Shown: positions 1-12,775 of the stretch, piece by piece
Numbering within the stretch: position 1 is the first letter of the stretch
How the letters are laid out: every line of letters begins with the position of its first letter
Assembly (NCBI GenBank): GCA_029532415.1
Contig: JAQOTA010000050.1
Span: 3,472,001 to 3,536,000, forward strand
Source of the DNA: Marasmius tenuissimus
Taxonomy: Eukaryota; Basidiomycota; Agaricomycetes; Agaricales; Marasmiaceae
Direction of reading: 5' to 3'
Length of the DNA stretch: 64,000 nt
The notes under the pieces: generated by a model
Databases searched by the model: none
The model's input: the letters and a program-made list of their open reading frames with translations, nothing else
What the model was told of the DNA's origin: nothing
Made by a program: the position numbers and the translations under genes

Positions 1-784
1 GAATCGCCGCAACGCATAAGAGCTACAGGTACACTCCAGCAGCCCACTTTATCATAGAGATGTCCTCGCGTTGGAGGGAGTCTCTCACAATATAGATTCA
101 TAGAGCTCCGAGATGTTAGTACAGTTCCTGGAATTTGAGGTAAGGAATCCGAAACATGAGTATATGGCCAGTTTTGAATACCTCTTGAGTATGACCTGCC
201 CATGAAGCCTCCGATACAGCTGATTATGCACCGAGTGAACAGAGTTGTGGCAGCTAGGAACCCAACATTGGGGAACAACTTCAAATCGCGCGTTCGTGAC
301 GCGCACGGTCGCGACTGACAGCACACGCACGTGATACTGCATAGCCATTCCTGGGCACTGCCACCAGTGCTTCAGTTTGCCCACCAAGACTTTTTTAGGA
401 CGAAACTAAGGGCTATTCAACTATGGTGAGGCGATTGGTTCCATATATCAACCAAGTATATAGTAATGTGTACAAGATTCAATATTTAAAAAGCATAGTT
501 GAGTATGCTATGCCACTGGATTGGACACTATACGAGTCCGTCTAATCTGCGATAATACGTTAACTTAAACGATGGTCCTTCGCCAACCATCGGAGTCTAC
601 GAAAATACCGTGGACCGCACCATCCATGTGGTAGCGACACCGACGCTCAACCCGCAGATCGCCCCGACCCATGCACTGATGGACAAAAAGTGAGGGAGGG
701 TGCAACGGTACGAAGACTACTACTTACCGTAGATCCGATTCATTGGCCATCTTGGTCGTTTTGGATAAAGTCACGGAACGGTTG
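1..784. other. No gene recognised at left edge
   Basis: I see no coding exon with codon continuity, splice sites or a recognisable domain here. The only longer reading frames are under about 100 codons and have no family resemblance. The stretch is downstream of the terpene-cyclase gene and may hold its 3' UTR plus intergenic DNA, or non-coding flank of a gene outside the window. Confidence 0.5.
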
Positions 785-2419
785 CTAAGACTGTTTGTTA
801 GCATCCCGCTCGCAAAATATTATGATAAAGACCGACCTCATGCTTTTCGACTGCAGCAGCGGCCGCAGCTCGCCATCTAGCGCCGATAAGGATATCTCGG
901 ACTTCAAGGTGGCGGGAGCGCTGGCTCTTGACCGTTTCTGTCGAAGTAGCTTGTCGTGGGCCCTGATAGCGTTGATGGCCAGGGCTGTCGTAAAGCCTCG
1001 ATTGGCGATGAGAACGCCGTTCGAACCATACTTGTAGAACCAGCCGTCTGGCCAGCCGCCATCAATGCTCTGCATTTCACGAAGCGCGACGACGTCAACG
1101 GAGGCATCAATTCCTTCCTCAGCGCAGCATATGACACGCATAGCGAGTGCCAGCGCATCTCCCTTCAGACCGACGCGTTCACGACACCGCTCAATGTACA
1201 CACGGCCCAGCCGTTGACGAGCTATAGGCGAAATCGCCAGAAGTCGAGACAAGAAGCTGGAAAAATGTGGAATCAACTTTCAATCGACCAGAAAAGACGA
1301 GGAGACTCACTATAAGAATGCCTCTGCAGGTTCGTAGTAGCGCGTGCCTTCGGAGAAAGCACGATACTTGAGAACCTGTTCGACCCAATCAAACGTTTCC
1401 GTCACCTCATGGCCGCGACCATGACTGTGGAAGAGGGTAAGCACGTTGACGCAGACGACAGGATCGATTCGCGGTCTCGTGGGATCGAAGTAAACTTGGA
1501 GAATATCATCGTGATTCCTGAGTTTGAGAATGTCGTCCATGATCTGATGCTTCTTCGAGGCAGGCAAGTGGTCAGAACAAGTCAGACCAATGGAAGTGGT
1601 ATCGGCGTCGCAAGGGAAGACAGCGGTAGTGAGCTCTCCTTGACCGCGGAAGAAATTGAAGACGCCGTCGTATTTGGTATATTCGACGAGGGACGGGTCA
1701 TGGGTGGCTTCGAGGATGAGAAGTTGGGCGAAGTTCTCCTTAATCGTGACGCCGGTAGACGTGTATGAAAGATGGTTGCGAGCATTGGCCTTCAGAAAGG
1801 ACTGCCCGCGTTCGACGGGATCGCCACAAATGTTGAGGAGACTCTGCTGAACGTTGTCGAAAGTGTCGTAGACAATGCCATGGATACCAAACGAGCGAGC
1901 TACGAGAACGTTATCGAGCTTGTCGTCGACGAAAACTGTCCGGGTGGGATCAGCCCCCGTCGTCTCGAGGACGTGACGATAGAAGCCGATGTTGGGCTTT
2001 CGCTCTCCGACCGCGGCAGAAGTGAAGACGTGGTCAAACAAATCCCAATCAGAGGGCTTGCTTCGCAGCACCTCCCAATCGGGAGCGGAGATGTTTGACA
2101 TGGCATAAACCTTCCGTCCAGGTTTCAATTGGCGAATGAGATCGACCATGAAAGGCCGGCTTGCAAGAGTATCACGAGCAGCTTGGAATGCAGCTCGTAC
2201 TTCCTGAGGTTGCAGGCCGTGCTCTGAAGCCGTCAGGGCGTAAGCATCGTCCTCCGAAAGCCTGCCCTTCTCGTATTCGAACCAGTTGGCTGACTCGAGA
2301 ATCTTTCGAAGTACTTTGGGAGAGACGGTGGACTTGGTGTCCGCAGACCAGGTGAAGAGGACATCTCCGAGATCGAAGATGAGAGTGTCGATGACTGGGG
2401 TTCCCGTAGGCACGGCCAT
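785..2419 (-). CDS. HAD-like domain / class II terpene cyclase fusion (drimane-type sesquiterpene synthase)
   Basis: Two exons, 2419-1311 and 1256-785, are joined by a 54 nt GTGAGT...CAG intron and encode 526 residues. The N-terminal half is a HAD domain. Motif I is FDLGDVLF with nucleophile Asp at residue 16, then the Ser of AMSNIS near 109, Lys of GERKP near 141, and the FVDD acidic pair near 165. The C-terminal half carries DADTTS at 271-276, the DxDTTS form of the class II cyclase acid motif, and a late DGGW...YKYGS...NRGFTTALA block. This layout is that of AstC and fungal drimenol synthases, which protonate and cyclise farnesyl diphosphate to a drimane skeleton; the HAD half may dephosphorylate the product. 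I chose the ATG at 2419 over an in-frame codon 28 residues upstream because it lies close to the HAD core. Exact product is inferred. Divergent from the ABM-like gene, 228 bp between starts. Confidence 0.88.
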
Positions 2420-2536
2420 TGGAATGAGGGAGTGAGGATAGTAGGGGGAGTTGCATCTAGCTGGTCTGGAGGATTCCTTAATAAACGAAGTCCCCACCAG
2501 CACGGAAAATCGACGCCCGCCACCACGAAGAAAAAA

Positions 2537-2549
2537 CGGCCGGCGGCCG
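2537..2549. promoter_or_regulatory. Two CGGCCG palindromes in a divergent promoter
   Basis: CGGCCG occurs at 2537-2542 and again at 2544-2549, between the terpene-cyclase start (2419, minus) and the ABM-like gene start (2648, plus). The same hexamer recurs in several other promoters of the window. A transcription-factor site is an inference. Confidence 0.4.
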
Positions 2550-2647
2550 CCTTAAAACCATTGGGAGCCAATCCTATATCTAGGGCGCAGTTTCAGCCCA
2601 ATTCCCATTCGTCTAAACCGACTCGCGTCTCAGAATCGTAACTCAGC

Positions 2648-3391
2648 ATGTCATTCCTCGAGATAGCGGTCTACAAGAATCCGCAGGGTGAGCCAAAAGA
2701 GGCGGGTGAGAGATTGCGGGAAGTCGAGGGGCTGTTGAGGTATGACAGATTGCGCATTGATCAGCAACACAAAGGCTAAATTTTCCTATAGTGTTCACTA
2801 TGGCGTGCAGATTGAGGATTCAGCCCACATCCATTGGGTGCTCCGTGAGTATTGGGTCGTCGATAAACAAGTTTGAGCTCATTCGAGCTTGCACGCAGAT
2901 TGGCAATCTCTTGACGTATACCAAGCATTTGCTGCTTCACCTGAATATGGCGAATACCGGAAATATGCTGGAGAGCTGTTCGGCGAAAGCATTTTGGTTG
3001 AAGTAACGTCTCAATCTGATATTCAGACTGTATTTGGGGCACCGGTGTCAGAATTCGCTATCGCCACGTTGAAGTCCCCTTTGCTCAGAGACCAATGGAA
3101 TAAGTGCCTCGAAGTAACTCTGGGGGGAATGAAGATGACGAAGGGCGCGATCGCAGGCGTCAGAGGCATCTCTGAGGGGAATCCAGATCAGTACGTTTTT
3201 GTCATAGGTTGGGAGTCAATTGAGGTATGTGCCTGAGATGGATGACGAGTGCTTTCGGCGTTGGGATTGACGAGCTTGGGCAGGACCATAAAGCAGCGCT
3301 GGAAGCGCCATATGCACAAGATATCTACAATGAAACAATCAGCCTCACCCACTTCAATGCGAAACACGCTCGCTTGACTCGCCTGTATTGA
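2648..3391 (+). CDS. ABM-like (dimeric alpha/beta barrel) protein
   Basis: Four exons, 2648-2739, 2792-2844, 2899-3224 and 3284-3391, give 192 residues; the three introns are 52, 54 and 59 nt. The protein begins MSFLEIAVYKNPQG. It has a repeated barrel pattern: an early strand, a VHYGVQIEDSAHIHWVLHW segment, the DVYQAF...SPEYGEY helix, and a second half with VFVIGWES followed by an HFNAKH motif. This resembles ABM/EthD-type small barrels, which include cofactor-less monooxygenases and proteins of unknown function. No catalytic residue can be assigned. It is divergent from the terpene cyclase and shares its promoter, so a role in the same pathway is possible but unproven. Confidence 0.75.
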
Positions 3392-4010
3392 TTCGTTGTC
3401 TTCTCTTCTACTTAAAAATAGTAGCTGTAGCAAGTCATCTGTAATCCAAGGTTTTCAACAGATTTAAAGAATTGAGTACCTTGTGCTCTGTGAGATTATG
3501 TGGGACCAGGTCATAGAATGAAGTGTTCATAACAAGCTCAAAAAGGGGGAAGAGTGGCTGTCGAAACGTTTCGGATGTTGAAAGTTGAATGAAAGGGCCG
3601 TGCTGAGTTCACGAATTCACCGCTCGCTCGACAAAGCTCGGACCTCGGCATTTCGAAGCCCGGCTACACGTGACCCGAGTCCTCGATCCTCGGATCAATT
3701 GTTTTTCACGACTTTCCACCAAGCCGCCACCTCCACACCAATTCATCGTTGTGATGGAGGCTGATGAAGGTCCCTGCTCTGTATGATGTACCCGCAGTCT
3801 GTCAACGTCAAGAGTGGGTAGAGGTGGATACATATTCGTAAAAACTTCAAGGCAAATCTCTATTCCCTGTGGCAGTGGAAGCATCCCTGAAGCGGCCGTC
3901 TCATTTTCCTTCACAAGTCCAGGCTGTTGGCCTCTGTCTCGTAGACTTTTGCAGCGGCCGTCTTTACTTGCAGCGTCACCCTCGATTAACCCCTCATTCT
4001 CCATGAAAGT
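3392..4010. other. Intergenic region upstream of the FAD oxidase
   Basis: No exon is supported. The distal half probably contains the 3' end of the ABM-like transcript and the proximal half is the oxidase promoter, with two CGGCCG sites and a TATA-like element. Confidence 0.5.
3893..3960. promoter_or_regulatory. Paired CGGCCG sites upstream of the FAD oxidase
   Basis: CGGCCG lies at 3893-3898 and 3955-3960, 62 bp apart and both in the longer context AGCGGCCGTCT. They sit 138-205 bp upstream of the oxidase start. The shared 11-mer suggests a real repeated site rather than chance. The binding factor is unknown. Confidence 0.45.
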
Positions 4011-4017
4011 TATAAAC
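4011..4017 (+). promoter_or_regulatory. TATA-like box
   Basis: TATAAAC lies 87 bp upstream of the ATG at 4098, in the right orientation for the FAD oxidase. Confidence 0.45.
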
Positions 4018-4097
4018 TGGCGAGTAAATGGATTCGTCCTCGTTCAGCACACTCCCCTCGTCGGCTTCTACTCGAGGATTCTCTTGAGCTCTTCAGT

Positions 4098-6156
4098 ATG
4101 ATTCCCCGACTTCTCCTCTCCTTAGTCGCTTTGGCGGCTACTCTTCCAGCTCGTGCAGAAACCAAGTGTAAATGTCTTCCTGGGGACGCTTGCTTTCCGG
4201 ATGAGAACGCCTGGAAAGCCTTGCAGCAGAACCTTAGCACTCCTTTGATCGTAGGGCAGCGCCCCCTCGCGTCCGTCTGTTATGAGAACGACGCGAACTT
4301 CAACGCTGGAGCTTGCTCGTCTCTGACCGAGAACCAGTTCAATGGTCACTTGCGATCTCGCCTTTCGAATGCGCTGCAATGGACAAACTGGGAGGAGGTC
4401 ATCACGGCCGATGGTGTTCAGAATTGTCCCTTCGAACCCCAACCCAACGCGACTTGCTACCAAGGACGCGTCCCCAGCTACTCCGTCAATGTCACAAAAG
4501 TGGAAGACATCCAGAACACCGTTCGCTTTGCAACGGAACACAACCTACACTTAGTGGTCAAGAACCAAGGGTAAGTGGGGCAAACTCGCGTTTTCGAAGT
4601 CGCGGAGGTGCTAATTCATCTCGAAATTAGGCATGAAAATCTAGGCAGAGCGTTCGGTGTTGGATCAGTAGAGATCTTCGTTGGTTTGCTCACAGGCTAT
4701 GAATTCCATGACTCCTTCGTTCCTGAAGGTGCCCCTGAAGGGACCGAGGGATTACCCGGTAAGAATTTCTCTGGTCCTCCGATCTGCTTTCAATTATTCA
4801 TGTCACTTTGCAACATCTAGGTGTTACCATCCAGCCAGGTGTTCAGTGGGGCGACCTCTACGCTCTTTCTGCGGAACGCAATCGAACCGTTGTTGGTGGA
4901 ATTGGCGCTGGAGGCACTGTAGGTGCAGGTGGTGGATGGCCTCTCGGAGGAGGACACGGTATCTTATCTCCATACTATGGTCTTGGTAAGTAGTACCCAG
5001 CGAACCTCTCTCCTCCCTCTCTTATCCTGATCTTCCTGCGATCCCAGGCGTCGACAACGTTATGCAATTCACCATCGTCCTCCCGAATGCTTCCCACGTC
5101 ACGGTCAATGACTACAATTACCCTGACATCTTCTGGGCTCTGCGTGGTGGAGGGGGGCCCAACTTCGGAGTCCTTACGAGCCTTACCTACAAGACCCATC
5201 CTAACCCACCTTTCACCGCTGCCTTCTACGTTGCCCAAGCAGCCGACGATGATGCCTACTTCTCGATCTTCGAAACCTTTAACAAGCACCACAACGCCAT
5301 CGCCGATGCTGGCTGGGCAGGATTCTGGCCATTCAACAACAGGACGTTCTACCTCACTCTCATTACACCCGGACTTCCTCCTACCGGCGCTACGGCCAAC
5401 GCAACACTCGAGGATTTCTACGCAGACGTCAAAAAGATCTCCAACGTCGATGTCTCGCTACAAATCACCGCAGACTACAACTCCTTCGAACACTGGTACC
5501 ATGACAACTTCATTGACAGCTCGAAAGGATTCGGCTTCAACTACACCGTTGGCGATGCAGGAGGAATTCGCGTCGTCGTATCGTCATGGCTCATCCCACG
5601 AGACGTCTTTGATACCAACCCTACCGAGCTTGCCCAAGCCTGGATGAAGATGCCTGTTGGCCGTCCTTTGTGAGTGCCTTGACTGCGCCCGTTAGAGAGC
5701 GATATTGACGACGACAACAGCATGGTCGGCGGAGGTGCTGTTGCTGCATTCGATGGAAGCAAGGTCTCTGCGACTCCTGCATGGCGTCGTACCATCTCCG
5801 ATATGACTGTTGCCAACGAATATGAATCGGACGCAACTCCCGAGCAGATTCAGGCTTTGAGGGAGGATGTTTACAACCAGATTGAGCCTCTTCGCCAGCT
5901 CGCACCTGCTCCCCATGGAGGTCAATACATGAATGAGGTCAGTACCCCTTAAGATTTGTCGCACCCTGAGGCTGAATCCGACTTGTATCTGTAGCCCGAC
6001 GTTCTTGAGAAGAATCCACAGGAAGCGTACTGGGGAGAGAACTATCCTCGTCTTCTCGCCATTAAGAAGGAGGTTGATCCCAACGACCTGTTCATTCTCC
6101 AACTGAGTGTCAACTCCGAAGGATGGGACGAGAACGTGGTCTGCAAAACCACTTGA
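4098..6156 (+). CDS. Secreted FAD-dependent oxidase, BBE/VAO family
   Basis: Six exons: 4098-4570, 4631-4758, 4821-4985, 5048-5669, 5721-5937 and 5995-6156. A signal peptide (first 20 residues, ending PARAE) indicates secretion, and several N-x-T/S sequons fit. The FAD-binding (PCMH) domain includes VVKNQGHENLGR; its His (about residue 159, created across an intron) is the expected 8-alpha-histidyl flavin anchor. The second anchor of bicovalent enzymes, a Cys before VGxGG, is Gly here (GAGGTVGAGGGW), so a mono-covalent flavin is likely. The C-terminus has the BBE signature with YWGENYPRL and KKEVDPNDLF. Such enzymes oxidise alcohols, sugars or alkaloid-like substrates with O2; the substrate here cannot be told. 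An AATAAA signal follows at about 6221. It is the third gene of the possible metabolic group at 0.8-6.2 kb. Confidence 0.92.
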
Positions 6157-6330
6157 TAGTGGGAATCACACGTTCATTCAAGTTTCTTGCTTATTTATCG
6201 TAGACCAAGTGAATAATTGCAATAAATTATGGAAAGTTTCATCATTCGATTAGAATCGGGTGAGCTAGCGAGAAGAGAGAGACGATATTATACACTATCC
6301 GTATGGGTACAACAGTACTACAAGGTACAC

Positions 6331-8528
6331 TCATTGATTGGCACATTCCGCCGGGGTCCCATCTTCAGATTCATCATCCTCACCGCCCTCCTCATGGGCT
6401 TGTAGCGCCATCAATAGGCTGAAGAAGTCCCGATTACGAATCGTGCGGAAGTCTCGGCCACTCGCTTGTATGTTGTTCTTCATGATATTTTCGGCATTTT
6501 GCATCTTAGAAAATCGGCTCGGTCCACCCCTCGCTGGACCGAAGAGCTATTCAAAGTTAGGAGTAGGCACATCGCACATAAGAACGCCAGACCTAGAGCG
6601 TACCTTTACGGTGTGGTCTATACCACTCACTGCGATCAGAGGTAGGTGCGGGTGACCTTCAATAACGTTCACGACAGAGCCATCCCCTTCATATAAACCT
6701 TGAAGATCACCAGAAGACTTGTCCCAAACGAAGAAATTGCCGTCGTCTGACCCTGATGTTACGAATTCGTCTCGAGGCCCTAAGAAGTTCACTGCGAACC
6801 GAAGTTAACGCCTCCATAGAGTGGGTTCGGGAAACCCTTACCATCTTTCACTGTCCTCGTATTTCTTGCCCCAGCGTAGCGTTTCCGTGGCATGACTACC
6901 GGAACCCATGGCTGAAATTCGTCGTCTTCGTCCGACTGGTCATTGTCATCCCCATCTTCAACATCGCAGTGATCGCCACTGTCACCATGTGAGCTTGCTT
7001 CCGCAGGTCCTTCACTCTCTTCGTCCGTATCCAGCTCTCGTTCGTCACCCTGTAAGAGCTCGCTCTCGCTACTCCTGGACGAACCGGAGAGTCTACGTCG
7101 CTTTGAGTTGGGGCGAACCATCGAACGACTAGATTTAGGCGGGTCGGGGTCGTCAAGGGTCGAGTAAAGGTAAACTCCGTCTCCGGAATATGCTGTCAAG
7201 TCCCAGTTGAGCTCGGAAACAGAAGAGGTATAGTAACGCAGCAAGGCAGTAATCATACTCACACAATAGCACCTAGCGGCAGTTTAAGCTGAACATGGGT
7301 CGCTTCCCAGTGTCAGAGCCGAAGATACATACCTCATGACCGTTTTCAGACGCCATCCGAGCCCCAGTAATGTGGTCACTGTAGAACGAAGGGGATTTTT
7401 TACGATCCTTCGCTGACCGTCCAAATCGTCTGACGCAGGTGGTGACTCCGTTGGGTCGCATGCCCCATTCTTCCTTGAGGATGCGGCCTGTGTGTCGACG
7501 GTCGAATAGATACCCCTGAGGATGACTGAGACTCACAGTCGAACCAGACAAGAGCGTAAAAACGTACATAAGGCGAGAGACCGGCCACAACGAGTTGGTA
7601 TGGTGTCAAGGGAGATACACCGATTGTAGACAATTCGTGATCGACGCTCAAAATAGGTGCAGGGCACGAGCCGGATCTACAGGTATGAGGTGCGCGCAAG
7701 TCGTGTTGCCGAACAGTTCCGTCCTTCGTAGTTAGAGCAGATTAGCATAATTTCCCAACACATGCGAGGGTTGACGAACTTCTGCGACGGTCAGGAACAA
7801 GTCAGGGCTGTTTTCTGTCACTATCCTCTTCACCCGCCCTGAATGGCAGTGAAGAGTGTGCGTCCGAACGCCCGAGTCAGAAAGATATTCTTCTCTCTTG
7901 CCACTGTCCAGCAGGTCCGACCGTGGTGGGCTTATCGAGCCATGGTCATCCGCAATATCGAATACACGAACTTGTTTATCCCCTGCAACGGTCGCTCTAA
8001 TCGAATCTTCGGTAAGATCACGAACTTTCTGAACGAGACGTGCTCGGGCTCACATCCGGGAGGAGTATGGCAGCATATGTGCATTGAAGATGTTCGCTCG
8101 ATGACCAGTATGAATAACCGTCTGGCATTTGAAAGGATAGTCCTCCGACGACTCGTTTGGGTCCATTCGCCATATCTGCACACTATCGAAATGGAATTAG
8201 TTCAAGTTGTCCAGTGCATTGGCTGCCGCGAGCTCACGTCGTGTCATCACCTGCGCTCAGCAACAGCTCCCCTTCTCGAGCCCAATGCAAAGCATTAACG
8301 CAGCTGCACAAAGAGGAGGAGAAGAGTCGTTTAGTGTCCTTACAAAGGTGAGGAAACGGTAGAGAAGTCGGACCCTGCATGACCGTAATCACGGTCGTTC
8401 CCCAGCACCTTAACTCGGTCAAGAACGGTACTGCGGAGAAAGGTCGACCGAGTGTCTTTATGGAGTTGTGTCGGATGAGGCCACCATGGCCTGTCGCGGC
8501 TGGCGAGACGAGCGGGTAAGGGAGACAT
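6331..8528 (-). CDS. WD40 DDB1-CUL4 associated factor (DCAF6/DCAF8-like)
   Basis: A multi-exon WD40 protein starting MSPLPARLASRD at 8528 and ending ...AECANQ at 6331. The blades can be followed through the introns: GHAG-CVNALHW...LLLSAGDDT, IHTGHRANIFNAHMLP, TVAGDKQVRVFD, GRVKRIVTENSPDLFL, EDGTVRQHDLR, then SPLTPYQLVVAG and YLFDRRHTGR. After an acidic low-complexity insert (about 50 Asp/Glu/Ser-rich residues) come SGSDDGNFFVWDK and GDGSVVNVIEGHPHLPLIAVSGID, which are typical of DCAF6/DCAF8. The HDLR sequence fits the DxR/WDxR motif that binds DDB1. The likely role is substrate receptor of a CUL4 ubiquitin ligase; the substrate is unknown. The C-terminal tail is acidic. Confidence 0.88.
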
Positions 8529-8702
8529 GTTGTCTGCTGTGGGCTGTCGTCACCCGAAGGGTTCATGAACTCATCGGGTCCCATTACCCAAGCTCTTATC
8601 TCAGCAAATTCAGTATAAAAACGCCAGTAGCATTCGAAACGATAATACTGTACTAATCATGAAACAAGTAATGTACATAGTAAGAATCCTCGAATGGCAG
8701 AC

Positions 8703-10230
<1,528 letters not shown>

Positions 10231-10383
10231 GGTGGTTGAAGGGAGAGAGAGGGTGACAACTAGGGTCAACGTCACGGTCAAGTCAAACGGAACCCGGCTG
10301 CTAACGTCATGTCACGTGTAAAACAGTACCCCAGAAATCACTTTGATTACGTAAGGGTTCCCTCGATCCCTCCCTTGCGAGCT

Positions 10384-12656
10384 ATGTCACGACGCGAACT
10401 GGACGTGTCTGCTCTCACAAAACTCGATTCACTCATTCTAGCTCAGGCTGTATTCGAGCTTGGCGCAGACTCCTGGCCATCTGTTGCGAAATTGCTATCA
10501 AAGCATCCTCTGCTATCGCATCCAAAGTCTTTTTTTACCCCCCAAGTGTGGACCGCAAGCTCTTGAGTCATTCAGCACGAGTTCTGATCCCACGTTTTCT
10601 AGTCATGCCAGGCATTCTACAGACATCTTAGAAAGGAAGCCTCTTTGGAGATGTTGGTCTACTTCATTATGTATCCTGTGGTCATTACTGATCGAGATTC
10701 ACAGTACTGAAGCTGATGTAGCCACTCGTGGTAAGTCTTTATTCCCTCGAATTCTTCGATTGCTCGCTCACGGTGCATAAGCACCTTCAAACCTGCAGTT
10801 GGCAACGATTCAATATCAGGCACGTTATCTTGAGCTACGGGAGCTAATTGGGGAGAAGGAGGAGGAATTCAAGTTAGTGATCCCGGCCGGTTTATGTGTC
10901 AATTACCTGAAAGCCGACCAGGACGACTTTCAATGAGATTGAGAGGATACGAAACGAGACACATGATGATAAGAAGGTTTGTGTATGCACCCTTTTGGCG
11001 AAGACACACTCAGTTGAGGTTATCCAGGTGGAAGAAAATACAATTACAACAGCTAGCCCGAAAGCACCTTCTGAAATGCTCGGGTCACCCCCCATGGCAG
11101 ACGTGGTAAGCTATAAAGAACCTCAAAGCAAGCCCTTACGTTGACCACTCGTGGATCTGTACAGGACACCGCCGCAGAGGAAATTCCAGTCGATCCAGAA
11201 GCTACCGAGAGTGAGAACGAAGTTGAAATGCAGGACGTAGCAAACCGTGAGGCGGCCAATGATGAAGTTCGGGCTGTGTCCCCACGAGAAGAGGATCATC
11301 AAAACCTGTCAGCTGCAACTTCACCCCAAGCGATTGAAATAGAAGATTTGCTCGAGCCTGACCCAGAAGACGAACAAGAGATACCGTCGGAGGAGACGAG
11401 AGGAATACGACCTACTGATGAACAACATATACCCGGTGATCTCGCTACGGACAATACAACTATCGAGGATCCTACCACATCAGACGTTGGGCACAAGGAG
11501 GTACCTCAATCTGCCCCGTCTCCCAATATGCCAGAGCGTCCTACACCCCCCTCGTTAATGGAAGTAGATGAAGCGCGTTCGGGGGCCCCTGAAACACCTG
11601 CGGATACTGCACACCCTGAAACTTCGCATACGCAAGAGGAACACGCCGAAGACAAGAAGATCAATGAAGCTACACCTGACCCCGATGATGTTGAAGATGA
11701 AGGTGCTTCATCAGGAGACGAGCCTCTCAATGCCCCGAGGAATCGACGTGAGTTCAACTGAAAGGCGTATTGTGTTAGTAGCCATATCTCACGCTTTGGT
11801 GCCAGGGGGCTCTCGTCGTGGCAGGTCATCTACGACTGCTGCTCGCAACGCAAAGGCCCGCCGCCGCCGCCGCCGTTCCTCAGCAGCGACTGAAGCTTCC
11901 CCGAGGGAACAGGACACACAAGCCCTTGAAGGAGTTGCCGAGACCGATACGGATTCGCCGGTTCCCGAGGCTGCATCGACAAAACGTGGTCAGTCCTCTT
12001 CCCTCTCAAATATCACATCCTTCGGCTCACAAATGTCACCTAGGCAAGCGAAGAGCGTCGGTTCTTGACGATTCCGAAGGCCTTCGAGATAAGAAACGAG
12101 CCAGAGATGGGTCAGAGCCAGTAGAGGAAGAGGAGTCGGGTACGCATAAAATTACTCGCCTGATGGTGCTTGTCCGTCTCACACAAACCCGCGATTAGGA
12201 CCGATATCTGCCTCAGCAGCGCGCGCACGCCGACGAGCGGATGCGCAAACACCAGCGAAAAAGTTCCAGAATGTGATTGGGATGCTTCATTCACAGATAT
12301 CCCAGCATCGGAATGGTACCATCTTCCATAATCCGATAAGAGACTCAGAGGCACCGGATTACCATGACATCGTCAAGAGACCGATGGACCTCAAGACGAT
12401 CAAAGCAAAAATACGGGACGGCGTTATCACGAATTCCCTCGAGTTCCAACGTGACATCTATCTCATGTTTGCCAACGCCATGATGTATAACAGGCCGGGT
12501 TCGGATGTCTATGTTATGGCAGAAGATGTATGTTGAGTACTATCCACGGTGTGATCGAGGATACTGATCATTCGCCAACAGATGATGTTGGACTGCGAAG
12601 ACTATATCCAAACTTTCCGGCAAACAGAAGGGTTCCTTCGTGGCTCTCAACGTTGA
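10384..12656 (+). CDS. BRD8/Bdc1-like bromodomain subunit of NuA4
   Basis: The N-terminal block MSRRELDVSALTKLDSLIL, followed by WPSVAKLLSKHPLL and FFTPQ-SCQAFYRHLRKEASLE, is diagnostic of BRD8-family proteins. A short coiled coil (YLELRELIGEKEEEFK) and a long acidic disordered middle rich in Glu, Pro and Thr follow. Next come an Arg-rich segment (six consecutive Arg encoded by CGC/CGT repeats near 11861) and a C-terminal bromodomain: IFHNPIRDSEAPDYHDIVK, PMDLKTIKAKI and MMYNRPGSDVY, where Asn is the acetyl-lysine contact. At least ten exons. A second in-frame ATG at 10309 is possible; I chose 10384 because the conserved region begins there. BRD8 in animals and Bdc1 in fission yeast belong to TIP60/NuA4. 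The stop lies 119 bp from the Tra1 stop on the opposite strand. Confidence 0.87.
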
Positions 12657-12775
12657 CGGGTCACAAAGCACGTCTATTCTTACAAGTCTACGACCTCGAT
12701 ATATGCTACATGTAATACAAAATTCAGCAGTAGATAGCAAAGAAATCCACAAATGCAAACAGTGCAAACAACGAA

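Noticed and set aside
1409..1768. Plus-strand frame over the terpene cyclase
   Set aside because: Antisense shadow; the minus strand carries the HAD and DxDTTS motifs.
6338..6655. Plus-strand open frame of 105 codons
   Set aside because: It is antisense to the C-terminal exon of the DCAF gene, which has clear WD40 continuity on the minus strand.
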